Positions 1 to 8,936 are shown, counted from the first letter of the stretch. The stretch: 64,000 nt of DNA from Bacillota bacterium (GCA_023400235.1 JAEXFI010000049.1:82960-146959), one strand, 5' to 3'. Numbers and translations are program-made. Notes: a model not told the origin generated them from the sequence alone.

Positions 1-1256
1 GCGTGGAAGGCAACGAAGGTTTTGAGCAGGTATGTGCCGAGCTGGATGTACCCTACAAAAAGACAGGAAAGCTGATAGTGGCCTTTGACGAATCTGATTT
101 CGCCGGTATAGACAAGCTGCTGGAGAGCGGACGGAAGAATGGTGTAAAGGGTCTGGAATTTGTAGATGCTCAGGTTGTAAAATCTCTGGAGCCCCATGTG
201 GGGGGCATTGGTGCCATGCTGTCGCCCAATACTGCCATAACCAGTCCTTTTATATATACGGTAGCTCTGGCTGAAAATGCGTGCCAAAACGGAGTGCGGT
301 TTTTCTTTGAAACCCAGGTCAACGGCATAACCATACAGGATAAGCTGTTTCGGCTTACTGCCGGGAAAAGGCATTTTTACAGCAGATACGTGGTGAACAG
401 TGCGGGGCTTTATTCCGACAGGATTGCTTCTCTGGCAGGTGAAAAGGGCTATAAGATATATCCCTGCAGAGGGGAATATTTCATATTGGACAAGAGGACC
501 AGCCAATATCTCAGCATGCCTGTCTATCCTGTTCCCAGGCCGGGTATCGGCGGGCTGGGAGTGCATTTGACGCCTACCGTAGACGGAAATATGCTCATAG
601 GGCCGAGTGCGGAATATATTAAATCCAAAAGCGACTACAGTGCCACCTCCGGTGTAATGGAGCAATTGTTCAGGGAAGCAAAGGAATTGCTGCCTCCCCT
701 TGAAATGAAGCACATAATCAGAAGCTATACAGGAATAAGATCCAAGCTGGTGGGCCCAAAAACCGGCGGTTTCGGAGATTTTATCATAGAAGAATCAAAG
801 GTGGTTCCCGGTTTGGTTAACCTAATCGGCATTGAATCACCGGGCTTGACTTCCTCGGTGCCCATAGGCAGGATGGTCAGGGACCTTATTTCAAACAGGG
901 AGGACCTTGTACCAAAAAAGGATTTCATTACCGGCAGAAAGGGCATAATTCCCTTCAGGGAGCTGGCTCTCGAGCAGAAGGAAAAGCTTATAAAGGAGTA
1001 TCCCGAATACGGAGAAATCATATGCAGATGTGAAGGTATCACAAAAAAAGAGATAGTGGAGGCCATTAACAATCCCCTTGGGGTAACCACACTTGCCGGC
1101 ATCAAGTACAGGGCACGCCCAATGATGGGCAGATGCCAGGGAGGCTATTGCCTTACCCGGATAGTTGATATTCTTAAGGAACAAAAGGGGCTTGAGCCTC
1201 AGCAGGTTACTCTCAGAGGTAATGATTCCAGGCTGTTTACGGGACGGGTAAAGTAA
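1..1256 (+). CDS. FAD-dependent oxidoreductase, GlpA/LhgO-like with C-terminal [2Fe-2S] domain (5' partial)
   Basis: The reading frame is open from the window edge (codons in phase with base 3), so the N-terminus with the usual GxGxxG flavin-binding loop lies outside. The visible 417 residues match the DAO-type fold of anaerobic glycerol-3-phosphate dehydrogenase subunit A and L-2-hydroxyglutarate oxidase. The final ~90 residues form a BFD-like [2Fe-2S] domain with C-x-C (IICRCEG) and C-x4-C (GRCQGGYC) ligand pairs. It is followed after 23 bp by a pyridine-nucleotide/FAD oxidoreductase and then a DUF1667 protein. This three-gene set recurs in Firmicutes and probably forms one membrane-associated or soluble dehydrogenase complex. 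The substrate (glycerol 3-phosphate or another 2-hydroxy acid) cannot be decided from this sequence. Confidence 0.85.
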   Translation, partial: VEGNEGFEQVCAELDVPYKKTGKLIVAFDESDFAGIDKLLESGRKNGVKGLEFVDAQVVKSLEPHVGGIGAMLSPNTAITSPFIYTVALAENACQNGVRFFFETQVNGITIQDKLFRLTAGKRHFYSRYVVNSAGLYSDRIASLAGEKGYKIYPCRGEYFILDKRTSQYLSMPVYPVPRPGIGGLGVHLTPTVDGNMLIGPSAEYIKSKSDYSATSGVMEQLFREAKELLPPLEMKHIIRSYTGIRSKLVGPKTGGFGDFIIEESKVVPGLVNLIGIESPGLTSSVPIGRMVRDLISNREDLVPKKDFITGRKGIIPFRELALEQKEKLIKEYPEYGEIICRCEGITKKEIVEAINNPLGVTTLAGIKYRARPMMGRCQGGYCLTRIVDILKEQKGLEPQQVTLRGNDSRLFTGRVK

Positions 1257-1279
1257 AGCTGCCCGGCTTAGGAGGTTAT

Positions 1280-2569
1280 ATGTTGATAAACAAGGATTTG
1301 ATAATAATAGGTGCAGGCCCCGCCGGTCTGGCTGCCGCCATAGAAGCAGTAAAAAGAGGAATACAGGATGTGCTTGTACTGGAAAGAGAACCGGTTGCAG
1401 GAGGTATTCTGAACCAGTGCATACATGACGGCTTTGGTTTGATAAGGTTCGACGAAGCCCTGACCGGTCCGGAGTACGCAAAGCGGTTCACGGATGAGGC
1501 CCTGCAAATGGGCATTGAGATTATTACCAACGTGATGGTACAGGAGCTGAGCAGGGACAAGGAAGTAACCACCATCAGTCCAGAAGGCATTACCATATAC
1601 CGGGCTAAGGCGGTCATACTGGCTATGGGCTGCAGGGAAAGGACACGGGGTGCCATCTGCATACCCGGTACACGCCCGGCAGGTGTGTTTACTGCTGGCG
1701 TTGCTCAGAACCTGGTGAATATCAGAAATGTTATGGTAGGCAGTAATATAGTGATTCTCGGTTCCGGGGATATAGGCCTTATCATGGCCAGAAGGCTCAC
1801 TCTTGAGGGAGCCAGGGTGCTTGCCGTTATAGAAAAGCTTCCATATTCCAGCGGTCTGCAGAGAAACATAACCCAATGCCTTGAGGATTACGGCATTCCG
1901 CTTCTGCTGAGCCACACAGTAACTATGGTGGAAGGCAGGGAGCGGGTATCCTCGGTGACGGTTTCAAAGGTGGATGAGAAGGGAAATGTACTAAGGGGCA
2001 CTTCTCAAAAATATAAATGTGATACCTTGATACTTTCAGTGGGACTGATTCCCGAAAATGAAATAGCCTTGAACTCAGGAATGGATATGGACAGTACCAC
2101 CGGCGGAGCCAGGGTGGACGAAAAGCTTGAAACCAGTATACCGGGTGTTTTTGCCTGTGGAAATGTGCTGCAGGTGCATGACCTGGTGGATCATGTGTCT
2201 CTAGAGGGGGAACTTGCCGCAGTTTCTGCCGCCGCCTATATAAAAGATTACATCCGTAAAGCTGTGGATGGCATTGAGGCCGGGGAGAACTGTTGGAATG
2301 CCGGGGACGACCTGAAAATCCCTGTAACCGCCGGAAACGGAATCAGGTATGTGCTGCCCCAGGAAATAAGGCCGGGACAGGACATAACCTTTTCCATGAG
2401 GGTTTCAGTACCTGGCAGAGAAAAGTCGGTGCTGTTCAAGGCAGGGGACAAGGTTGTCAAAAAAAGAAAATATGCCGCCTTGAACCCTGCTGAAATGCTT
2501 CGTATAGAGTTGAGTTCAAAAGAGCTTGAAAATATCTCCGGACTGGAGGTTTACATAGATGGAAACTAA
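1280..2569 (+). CDS. NAD(P)/FAD-dependent oxidoreductase
   Basis: A 429-residue two-dinucleotide-binding-domain flavoprotein. The FAD motif GAGPAG lies at residues ~11-16 and a second nucleotide motif, GSGDIG, near residue 160. The C-terminal TSIPGVFACGN segment is typical of this superfamily. The ATG is preceded by AGGAGG (TTAGGAGGTTAT). The gene ends 11 bp inside the next gene, so the two are probably translationally coupled. With the upstream GlpA-like protein and the downstream DUF1667 protein it likely passes electrons between NAD(P)H, the Fe-S centre and an unknown substrate. Family assignment is firm; the reaction is inferred. Confidence 0.85.
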   Translation: MLINKDLIIIGAGPAGLAAAIEAVKRGIQDVLVLEREPVAGGILNQCIHDGFGLIRFDEALTGPEYAKRFTDEALQMGIEIITNVMVQELSRDKEVTTISPEGITIYRAKAVILAMGCRERTRGAICIPGTRPAGVFTAGVAQNLVNIRNVMVGSNIVILGSGDIGLIMARRLTLEGARVLAVIEKLPYSSGLQRNITQCLEDYGIPLLLSHTVTMVEGRERVSSVTVSKVDEKGNVLRGTSQKYKCDTLILSVGLIPENEIALNSGMDMDSTTGGARVDEKLETSIPGVFACGNVLQVHDLVDHVSLEGELAAVSAAAYIKDYIRKAVDGIEAGENCWNAGDDLKIPVTAGNGIRYVLPQEIRPGQDITFSMRVSVPGREKSVLFKAGDKVVKKRKYAALNPAEMLRIELSSKELENISGLEVYIDGN

Positions 2570-2930
2570 TAAAGAAATAGTGTGTATCTTATGTCCCAAC
2601 GGCTGCAGAATGAAGGTTTTTATTGATGACCTGAACAGGGTGTCAAAGGTGGCAAATGCTTTGTGCAGAAATGGAAGCACCTACGCGGCAAAGGAGGTCC
2701 AGAGCCCCGAACGAAGCCTTACATCAACCGTAAAGGTGACAGGAGGCGCCCTGCCTCTGGTAAGCGTCAGAAGCACCAGGCCCATTCCAAAAGAAAAAAT
2801 AAGGGAGGCGGCTGAATTACTCCGGACTCTACATATACAGGCGCCGGTAGACTTTCATCAGGTGCTGCTTTCGGATATTCTTGGCACCGGAGCGGACATT
2901 ATAGCCACAAAACAGGTTTTAATGGCTTAA
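2559..2930 (+). CDS. DUF1667 domain protein (Fe-S-like Cys motif)
   Basis: A 123-residue protein beginning METNKEIVCILCPNGC. The C-x2-C-x3-C cluster plus a further Cys near residue 37 resembles the N-terminal Fe-S motif of molybdopterin oxidoreductases, and this is the DUF1667 signature. DUF1667 proteins are found next to GlpA-like and NAD/FAD oxidoreductases, exactly as here. The start overlaps the end of the previous gene by 11 bp and is preceded by GGAGG. It is likely the small electron-transfer subunit of that complex; no catalytic role is visible. Confidence 0.8.
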   Translation: METNKEIVCILCPNGCRMKVFIDDLNRVSKVANALCRNGSTYAAKEVQSPERSLTSTVKVTGGALPLVSVRSTRPIPKEKIREAAELLRTLHIQAPVDFHQVLLSDILGTGADIIATKQVLMA

Positions 2931-2962
2931 GGCAGCACAAATAAAACGCTTCACAGCAGAAA

Positions 2963-3154
2963 ATGGAATTTATGACAGAGAAAGCAAATTGTCTGAACTG
3001 TAAATATTATTATATAACCTGGGAAAGAAATGTACCCTACGGCTGCCGGAGCTTCGGCTTCAAATCCCGACGGCTGCCGTCCCTTGTGGTACTGCAGTCC
3101 TCGGGAAAGGCTTGCCAGGCCTTTGAGAGCAAGCAAAAGGATCAGCGCAGGTAG
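2963..3154 (+). CDS. Small four-Cys protein (annotated elsewhere as uracil-DNA-glycosylase-like)
   Basis: A 63-residue protein with the pattern C-x2-C-x3-YY near the start (CLNCKYYYITWERNVPYGC) followed by SFGFKS, P-S, SSGK and C-x2-FE. This compact arrangement is familiar from a conserved family of ~55-65-residue bacterial proteins often labelled uracil-DNA glycosylase without direct evidence. The cysteines could bind a metal. The start could be at 2963 or at the ATG at 2972; no strong ribosome-binding site distinguishes them. It follows DUF1667 by 32 bp and may be co-transcribed. Function unknown. Confidence 0.6.
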   Translation: MEFMTEKANCLNCKYYYITWERNVPYGCRSFGFKSRRLPSLVVLQSSGKACQAFESKQKDQRR

Positions 3155-3179
3155 CAGGAAGCAGGAAGCATTGGACAGA

Positions 3180-3252
3180 ACTCATATGTCAGAAACTCAT
3201 TTATCAAAACTCATTTATCAAAACTCATATGTCAGAACTCGTTTATCAGAAA
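3180..3252 (+). repeat. Short tandem repeat, about five units of 14-15 bp
   Basis: Five degenerate units begin with ACTC(A/G)T and read like ACTCATTTATCAAA or ACTCATATGTCAGAA. The block sits between two convergent genes, in a stretch with no convincing coding sequence, and is probably replication slippage in an intergenic gap. Confidence 0.6.
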
Positions 3253-3368
3253 GTGCACAGCAAAACCACAGAACAGTGGATAACATTTTGCATAAGGGTG
3301 GAAAGCATTCAGCAGAACGGTGTACACAGCAGGACAGCCTACAGCTCCGGCGGTTACCTTTTGCTGTC

Positions 3369-3980
3369 TCAGGATACATTTGAAAGTTCCTCTGAGGCGG
3401 GGAGTTCAAATACTCCGTTGAGCATATCATATATAGCACCGCATTTACCCAACTCCACTGCCTTGGCGGCATACCTGCACCCGGCATAGACGTCTTTGTC
3501 CACACAGGCGCAGATGTGGCAGGGAATATGCCCTCCACAGCTTCCCAGCATTATTCCTTCCAAGGCCTCCAGCTTTATAACACTGCTGTTTACATCTAAG
3601 GAAAGAAAGTTTCTGTAGTATTCTTTTGAGGGCAGAACCTCAAAGTTAAGACAGGTGGATTTGAAAAGCCAGGGTATCTGCTCTTCCTCCTCAATAAAGG
3701 AAGGGCCCGTCATGATGGTTGGGTCGGGAACAATGCAGGGAACAAGAGAACTGCAGGCTTCGTACTGTCCAAAAGAGCAAACATATTTCTTTATGGCACT
3801 GTCATAGTGCAGCTGTCTGCAAAAGGCACAGGAGCGGAAGGACTCGATTTTGTGTCTGTAGTATAGCCTGGAGCCAAAAATATTCATGTAGTAAAGCCTG
3901 TAAATCAAATCCATTGAAATCAGACCTGTCTTTTTAAGAAATCTTACTATTGTATTCATTCTATTTTGAATGTATTCCAT
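3369..3980 (-). CDS. Cysteine-rich hypothetical protein
   Basis: A 203-residue protein of unknown family. The chosen start (MEYIQNRMN) is preceded by GGAGGTGAAACTT; a GTG six codons upstream lies inside that ribosome-binding site and is unlikely. Cysteines are spread through the middle and end (for example SCAFC, KYVCSFG, CHICAC), which suggests metal binding or an Fe-S protein. The first ~50 residues are basic and rich in Tyr. The gene is convergent with the preceding small ORF. I do not recognise it. Confidence 0.6.
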   Translation of the reverse strand: MEYIQNRMNTIVRFLKKTGLISMDLIYRLYYMNIFGSRLYYRHKIESFRSCAFCRQLHYDSAIKKYVCSFGQYEACSSLVPCIVPDPTIMTGPSFIEEEEQIPWLFKSTCLNFEVLPSKEYYRNFLSLDVNSSVIKLEALEGIMLGSCGGHIPCHICACVDKDVYAGCRYAAKAVELGKCGAIYDMLNGVFELPASEELSNVS

Positions 3981-4342
3981 AAGTTTCACCTCCAGCACAT
4001 TCTATCACAAATATTATTGAGTTTCCTGTATTTCCCATTTTGTTCCGGCTGTCTGCTGCGGCTGTCCGTTCAAATAGTCTGCATGCCCTGAAATAGCAGG
4101 GCTGAAGGGTTATGGTTCAAAAGGTCGGAATATATGGTCGGAAAATAACATAAATAATGTTTTAATGTATATTTAAACTCTGTAAGTGCTTTACTGTGAT
4201 ATAATTGTATATGGAAAACAAGCCTGTAAAAGGTTTGCTTAAATACGTGAGCGAATGAAAATCCGGGGAGAAGGATGTGCTTTACAAAAACCTCCTTCAA
4301 CCCTTTGAATTTATGTCCGCAGAGCGGACGGGAGGGATAGGC
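3981..4342 (+). other. Intergenic region upstream of dnaE
   Basis: A 362-bp stretch between divergent genes. It holds a TATAAT at 4200-4205 that could be a dnaE -10 box, although no good -35 is seen at the right distance. A GAAGGA/TCCTTC stem lies at about 4271-4299, and the shared dnaE-leader hairpin is listed separately. No ORF was supported. Confidence 0.5.
4296..4342 (+). promoter_or_regulatory. Leader hairpin element shared with the XRE-cupin gene (copy 1)
   Basis: The block TTCAACCC-TTTGAATTTATG is followed by the stem GTCCGC-AGA-GCGGAC (4315-4329) and then the dnaE ribosome-binding site GGGAGGGATAGGC. A near-identical block precedes the XRE-cupin start at 12654. The stem abuts the ribosome-binding site, so it could control translation. 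It can also be read as a short peptide beginning MSAERTG in both copies. Confidence 0.6.
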
Positions 4343-7300
4343 ATGAAAGACTTTGTACACTTGCACGTACATACCGAATACAGTCTGCTGGACGGCTCAA
4401 ACAGGATAAAGGACCTGATACAGAGGGTAAAAGAGCTGGGTATGGGCAGTGTGGCAATAACAGACCACGGGGTAATGTATGGCGTGGTGGAATTCTACAA
4501 GGAAGCCCTTAAAAATGGAATAAAACCCATCCTGGGTTGTGAAATATATACGGCAAAGAGAAATATGCAGGATAAACAGCCCGGTCTGGATTCAGACTAC
4601 GGGCACCTTGTCCTGCTGGCGAAGAACAATACCGGCTACAAAAATCTCATGAAACTTGTATCACTGGGCTTTACCGAGGGCTTTTATTACAAGCCCAGGG
4701 TGGACTACCAGACCCTTGAGAAGTACTCAGAGGGTATAATTGCCCTGAGTGCCTGCCTGTCTGGGGATATTCCCGCTGCAATACTGAATAATGACCTTGA
4801 GAAGGCGGCTGAACTTGCTAAGAGGCTCAACGGCATATTCGGGCAGGACAATTTTTACCTGGAGCTGCAGCACAACGGCATAAGCGACCAGAACCTGGTG
4901 AACCAGCAGCTCATTAAGCTGTCCAGGGAGCTGGGAATACCGCTGGTGGCCACAAATGATGCGCATTTCCTCACCAGAGAGGCCGCCAGGTCCCATGATA
5001 TACTATTGTGCATTCAGACCGGCAAGACCATAAATGACGATAACAGGATGAAGTTTGACACAGAAGAGATATATGTGAAATCCCCGGCTGAGATGTATGA
5101 AAACTTCCGGAACGTTGAATCAGCTCTGGAAAACACCTTGAAGATATCAGAGATGTGCAATGTGGAACTGGAATTTGGAAAGCTTCATTTGCCAAGCTTC
5201 CAGGTGGAGGAAGGCTATACTCCCCAGGAGTACCTGCGGGAAAAATGCTATTTGGGACTGGAGCAGAGGTATGGTACAGACTGCAGTGAGGATATACGGC
5301 AGAGGCTGGAATATGAGCTGTCGGTTATCACTGCCATGGGTTATGTGGACTACTTTCTCATAGTGTGGGATTTTATACGCTACGCCAGGGAAAACGATAT
5401 TATGGTAGGACCGGGCAGGGGCTCGGCAGCGGGAAGTCTGGTATCCTATTGCCTTGGAATAACAAGCATAGACCCCCTGAAATACAACCTTCTCTTTGAA
5501 AGGTTTCTGAACCCCGAGAGAATCAGCATGCCTGATATAGATATAGATTTCTGCTATGAAAGAAGGCAGGAGGTTATAGATTATGTTATCAGCAAGTACG
5601 GCAAGGATAAGGTATCTCAAATAATAACCTTTGGAACCATGGCTGCAAGAGCTGCCATAAGGGATGTGGGCAGAGCCTTGGACATACCCTATGGAGAAGT
5701 GGACAGCATAGCAAAAATGATTCCCTTTCAGATAGGCATGAATATTGACAAGGCGCTGGAGCTGAATCCGGAGCTTAAAAAGAAGTATGAGCTTGAGGAG
5801 GATACGGGCCTTCTGATTGACACTGCCAGAAGCCTGGAGGGGCTCCCCAGACATGCGTCCACCCATGCGGCAGGCGTGGTTATTTCAAAGGAGCCCATTG
5901 TAGAGTATGTGCCTCTGCAGCTCAATGAAAACAATGTGACAACCCAGTTTACCATGGGTCTGCTGGAGGAGCTGGGACTGCTGAAGATGGACTTCCTCGG
6001 CTTGAGAACCCTCACTGTTATCAGAGATACTGTAAACCTGGTAGAACAGGGGCATAACCTGAAAATTGATATAAACTGTATAAATTATGAAGATCCACAT
6101 GTATATAAAATGATTGGAGAGGGCAAGACTGTTGGTATATTCCAGCTTGAAAGCGGAGGTATGACCCAGTTTATGAAGGAACTGCAGCCAAACTCCCTGG
6201 AAGACATAATAGCGGGTATTTCACTCTACAGGCCGGGGCCTATGGACCAGATACCCAGATATATACGAAATAAGAACAATCCGAAGGAAATAAGGTATCA
6301 TCATCCTCTTTTGGAAAACATACTGAATGTTACTTATGGCTGTATGGTTTATCAGGAACAGGTAATGCAGATAGTAAGGGAGCTGGGCGGTTACTCGTAC
6401 GGCAGATCCGACCTTGTAAGGCGCGCCATGTCCAAGAAGAAGGTTTCGGTCATGGAACAGGAGCGCAAGAATTTTATATATGGCATTACAGACGAGCAGG
6501 GGAATGAGGTGGTCAGAGGTGCCGTGAAAAATGGAGTGGACGAAAAGACGGCAGACAAAATATTTGATGAAATGATGGACTTTGCCAGTTACGCCTTCAA
6601 CAAATCCCATGCGGCTGCATATGCAGTTGTAGCATATCAGACAGCCTGGCTCAAGCACTATTATCCCGTGGAATTCCTGGCAGCTTCCCTGAACAGCTTT
6701 TTGGGCAGCAGCGACAAGGTTTCACAATACGTAAATGAATGCAAGGTGCTGAATATAAAGGTGCTTCCGCCTGATGTAAATGAGAGCAACGTAAAATTTA
6801 CAGTTGTAAATCATAAAATAAGATTTGGCCTGGCAGCCATAAAAAATGTTGGAGAAGGCGCAATCAGGTCAATGATTGCCGAAAGAACGCAAAACGGCCT
6901 TTACTCTACCTTCCTGGATTTTTGCCAGAGAATAGAAGGCAGAGAAATCAACAAAAGGTGCATAGAAGGACTTATTAAAAGCGGAGCCTTTGACTCCCTG
7001 AAAGTTTACAGAGCCAAGCTCATGGCGGTATTTGAGAGATTTCTGGACGGAATAGCCCAGGCAAAAAAGAAAAGCATGGAAGGACAATTATCCATATTTG
7101 AGCTAATGCAGGAGCCTCAGGAGTCCTTGCAGGAGGATTATCCCGACATAAAGGAGTACCCTCCCAACGTAATGCTTGCCATGGAAAAGGAAATGCTGGG
7201 ACTGTATGTTTCAGGTCATCCCCTCAGCGAGCATCAGAGCGTATTGGACAAAAATGTGACACTTTACAGCAAGGATATGTTTGTTGACAATAATGAGGAC

Positions 7301-7825
7301 AGCACCGGAGATATTGAGCTTGGGCTCAAAAAGCTGTCTGATTCCATGCGGGTGACAGTGGGAGGAATAATCGTATCAAAAAAGACCAAGACTACAAAAA
7401 ATAACAATTTAATGGCTTTTGTAGGACTTGAAGACCTTTTCGGTACAATGGAGCTTATAGTCTTTCCGACTATTTATGAACGATTTTCACAATTGCTGCA
7501 GCAGGAGAGTATTGTGATAGTAAACGGCAGGCTTAGCCTGAAGGAGGACGAGCAGCCTAAAATCATATGTGAAGAGGTGCTTCCCATAAACAGCCTTTCG
7601 GAAAAGGGACTGTACATGAATTTTGAAAGAGAAATGACCAGAGAGGAAAGTACCGCATTGATAGCCCTTCTCAAATATTTCAGCGGCTCAACGCCCACCT
7701 TTATCAGGAAGAAGGAGGAGAAAGGCTTCAAAAAACTTGACAGGCAGTATTGGACAGATTTAAGCAATGTTTTGCTGGAAGAACTGGAAGCAAGGCTTGG
7801 AAAGGATAATATAAGTCTAAAATAA
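4343..7825 (+). CDS. dnaE: DNA polymerase III subunit alpha (DnaE)
   Basis: A 1160-residue C-family replicative polymerase. The N-terminal PHP domain starts FVHLHVHTEYSLLDGS. The catalytic palm carries MPDIDIDF at about residue 396 and an upstream GPGRGSAAGSLVSYCLG block. Helix-hairpin-helix and OB-fold (MRVTVGGIIVSKK) regions follow near the C-terminus. Length and order match bacterial DnaE, which in Firmicutes works beside PolC in lagging-strand synthesis and repair. An earlier in-frame ATG at 4277 is less likely: GGAGGGATAGGC precedes the ATG at 4343 and the PHP motif begins immediately after it. Confidence 0.97.
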   Translation: MKDFVHLHVHTEYSLLDGSNRIKDLIQRVKELGMGSVAITDHGVMYGVVEFYKEALKNGIKPILGCEIYTAKRNMQDKQPGLDSDYGHLVLLAKNNTGYKNLMKLVSLGFTEGFYYKPRVDYQTLEKYSEGIIALSACLSGDIPAAILNNDLEKAAELAKRLNGIFGQDNFYLELQHNGISDQNLVNQQLIKLSRELGIPLVATNDAHFLTREAARSHDILLCIQTGKTINDDNRMKFDTEEIYVKSPAEMYENFRNVESALENTLKISEMCNVELEFGKLHLPSFQVEEGYTPQEYLREKCYLGLEQRYGTDCSEDIRQRLEYELSVITAMGYVDYFLIVWDFIRYARENDIMVGPGRGSAAGSLVSYCLGITSIDPLKYNLLFERFLNPERISMPDIDIDFCYERRQEVIDYVISKYGKDKVSQIITFGTMAARAAIRDVGRALDIPYGEVDSIAKMIPFQIGMNIDKALELNPELKKKYELEEDTGLLIDTARSLEGLPRHASTHAAGVVISKEPIVEYVPLQLNENNVTTQFTMGLLEELGLLKMDFLGLRTLTVIRDTVNLVEQGHNLKIDINCINYEDPHVYKMIGEGKTVGIFQLESGGMTQFMKELQPNSLEDIIAGISLYRPGPMDQIPRYIRNKNNPKEIRYHHPLLENILNVTYGCMVYQEQVMQIVRELGGYSYGRSDLVRRAMSKKKVSVMEQERKNFIYGITDEQGNEVVRGAVKNGVDEKTADKIFDEMMDFASYAFNKSHAAAYAVVAYQTAWLKHYYPVEFLAASLNSFLGSSDKVSQYVNECKVLNIKVLPPDVNESNVKFTVVNHKIRFGLAAIKNVGEGAIRSMIAERTQNGLYSTFLDFCQRIEGREINKRCIEGLIKSGAFDSLKVYRAKLMAVFERFLDGIAQAKKKSMEGQLSIFELMQEPQESLQEDYPDIKEYPPNVMLAMEKEMLGLYVSGHPLSEHQSVLDKNVTLYSKDMFVDNNEDSTGDIELGLKKLSDSMRVTVGGIIVSKKTKTTKNNNLMAFVGLEDLFGTMELIVFPTIYERFSQLLQQESIVIVNGRLSLKEDEQPKIICEEVLPINSLSEKGLYMNFEREMTREESTALIALLKYFSGSTPTFIRKKEEKGFKKLDRQYWTDLSNVLLEELEARLGKDNISLK

Positions 7826-7836
7826 CTTGCTTAATA

Positions 7837-7863
7837 TTGATTTTTGGTGGAAAATAATATAAT
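7837..7863 (+). promoter_or_regulatory. Possible sigma-A promoter for mtrB
   Basis: TTGATT at 7837-7842 and TATAAT at 7858-7863 with a 15-bp spacer, which is shorter than ideal. It lies 20 bp before the TRAP start codon. Confidence 0.4.
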
Positions 7864-7883
7864 ATAAATGTCGAGGTGGTTAA

Positions 7884-8117
7884 ATGGACAACCTGGAAGA
7901 TAAAATCTCCGGAGAGTACGTTGCTATAAAAGCCGGTGAAAACGGAGTTACAATTATCGGTTTAACACGTGGAAGGGATACAAAATTTCATCATACCGAG
8001 AAGCTTGATAAAGGTGAATTGCTTTTAGCACAATTTACCGAAAATACCTCTGCGATAAAAATAAGGGGCAAAGCCACTGTTTATTGCAGATATGGCACTA
8101 TTCAATGCGGGGAATAA
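7884..8117 (+). CDS. mtrB: Tryptophan RNA-binding attenuation protein (TRAP)
   Basis: A 77-residue protein closely following Bacillus MtrB: EYVAIKA, NGVTIIGLTRGRDTKFHH, EKLDKGELLLAQFTENTSAIKIRG. TRAP is an 11-mer ring that binds tryptophan and then wraps (G/U)AG-repeat RNA to terminate or repress trp genes. The residues corresponding to B. subtilis Thr25 and Ser53 (tryptophan contacts) and to Lys37, Lys56 and Arg58 (RNA contacts) are all present. GAGGTGG precedes the start. No trp gene lies in the window, so its targets are elsewhere. The family call is strong. Confidence 0.9.
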   Translation: MDNLEDKISGEYVAIKAGENGVTIIGLTRGRDTKFHHTEKLDKGELLLAQFTENTSAIKIRGKATVYCRYGTIQCGE

Positions 8118-8137
8118 CAATTTGAAAGGTAGTGTAG

Positions 8138-8341
8138 ATGATAATGTGGACAGTGGTATATATGGCCCAAAGCAAAGAAGTGGCTAATCAGCTGCAGGAG
8201 CTTTTGTCCAATGAAGGTATTCTTGTTAAACTAAGGCCTATCAGCAAGAATCCTGAAAACAATGATAATTACTTCGAAGTACTTGTTCCGGAGGCGGAAG
8301 TCGAGGAAGCACACAGCGTTATTATAGAAACGGGTTATTGA
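8138..8341 (+). CDS. DUF2007-like small protein
   Basis: A 67-residue protein (MWTVVYMAQSKEVANQLQELLSNEG and a C-terminal VPEAEVEEAHSVI) resembling small DUF2007-type putative signal-transducing proteins of Clostridia. Some databases call similar proteins glutamate decarboxylase, which their size does not support. Starts at 8138 and 8144 are both possible. It follows mtrB by 20 bp and is closed by a strong terminator. Function unknown. Confidence 0.65.
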   Translation: MIMWTVVYMAQSKEVANQLQELLSNEGILVKLRPISKNPENNDNYFEVLVPEAEVEEAHSVIIETGY

Positions 8342-8356
8342 TAAAATTGTTAAAAG

Positions 8357-8390
8357 ATAGCTCCGCGCTTATTAGCCCGGAGCTATTTCT
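8357..8390 (+). terminator. Rho-independent terminator
   Basis: Perfect 9-bp stem ATAGCTCCG/CGGAGCTAT (8357-8365 with 8378-8386) followed by TTCTACATTT. It ends the mtrB transcription unit. Confidence 0.75.
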
Positions 8391-8498
8391 ACATTTATCC
8401 TTATTTTTTGAACGGGCAATTGCTGCGGCAGATAAATATATTTTTTTATACATGCAACAAATGACGTAATTATACGTAAAATGAAAGGAATGAGTGAA

Positions 8499-8936
8499 TT
8501 GCTATACGTTGATATACCCTTGACAGTAAGGTATGCTGAGACAGACAGGATGGGAATAGTGCATCATTCAAACTATCCGGTCTGGTTTGAGGTTGGAAGG
8601 ACAGAATTCATAAAGCAGAACGGCATATCCTATTCGGATATTGAAAAAAAAGGGATACTGCTTCCTCTGCTTGAACTAAAGTGCAGGTTTATCAGCTCAT
8701 CTACGTATGAGGATAAAATTATTGTAAGAACCAGTATAAAGAGTTATACAAAGACCCGGCTCAATTTCTTTTACGAGATTTTCAAGGAGTCAAACATGGA
8801 AAGCCCCATTACCACGGGTGAGACGGTACATGTTTGGACAACTCCCAATCTGAGGCCGGTAAATTTGCAGAAATATGATGAAGAACTGTTTAATATCATT
8901 GCCAGAAACGCCGGAGCTGACATGGAGCAGGGCTGA
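8499..8936 (+). CDS. Acyl-CoA thioesterase, 4HBT/YbgC family
   Basis: About 145 residues of hotdog fold. The diagnostic segment VRYAETDRMGIVHHSNYPVW contains the Asp/His active-site region of YbgC/FadM-type 4-hydroxybenzoyl-CoA thioesterases, which hydrolyse short acyl-CoA or related thioesters. I prefer the TTG at 8499, because AAAGGA sits about nine bases before it. An ATG at 8481 would have no ribosome-binding site, and the ATG at 8490 falls directly on it. The gene stands alone between two terminated units; its substrate is unknown. Confidence 0.8.
   Translation: MLYVDIPLTVRYAETDRMGIVHHSNYPVWFEVGRTEFIKQNGISYSDIEKKGILLPLLELKCRFISSSTYEDKIIVRTSIKSYTKTRLNFFYEIFKESNMESPITTGETVHVWTTPNLRPVNLQKYDEELFNIIARNAGADMEQG

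Noticed and set aside
3030..3489. Two plus-strand ORFs over the tandem repeats
   Set aside because: Coding is imposed by the 14-15-bp repeats, and they overlap a minus-strand gene with a good ribosome-binding site.
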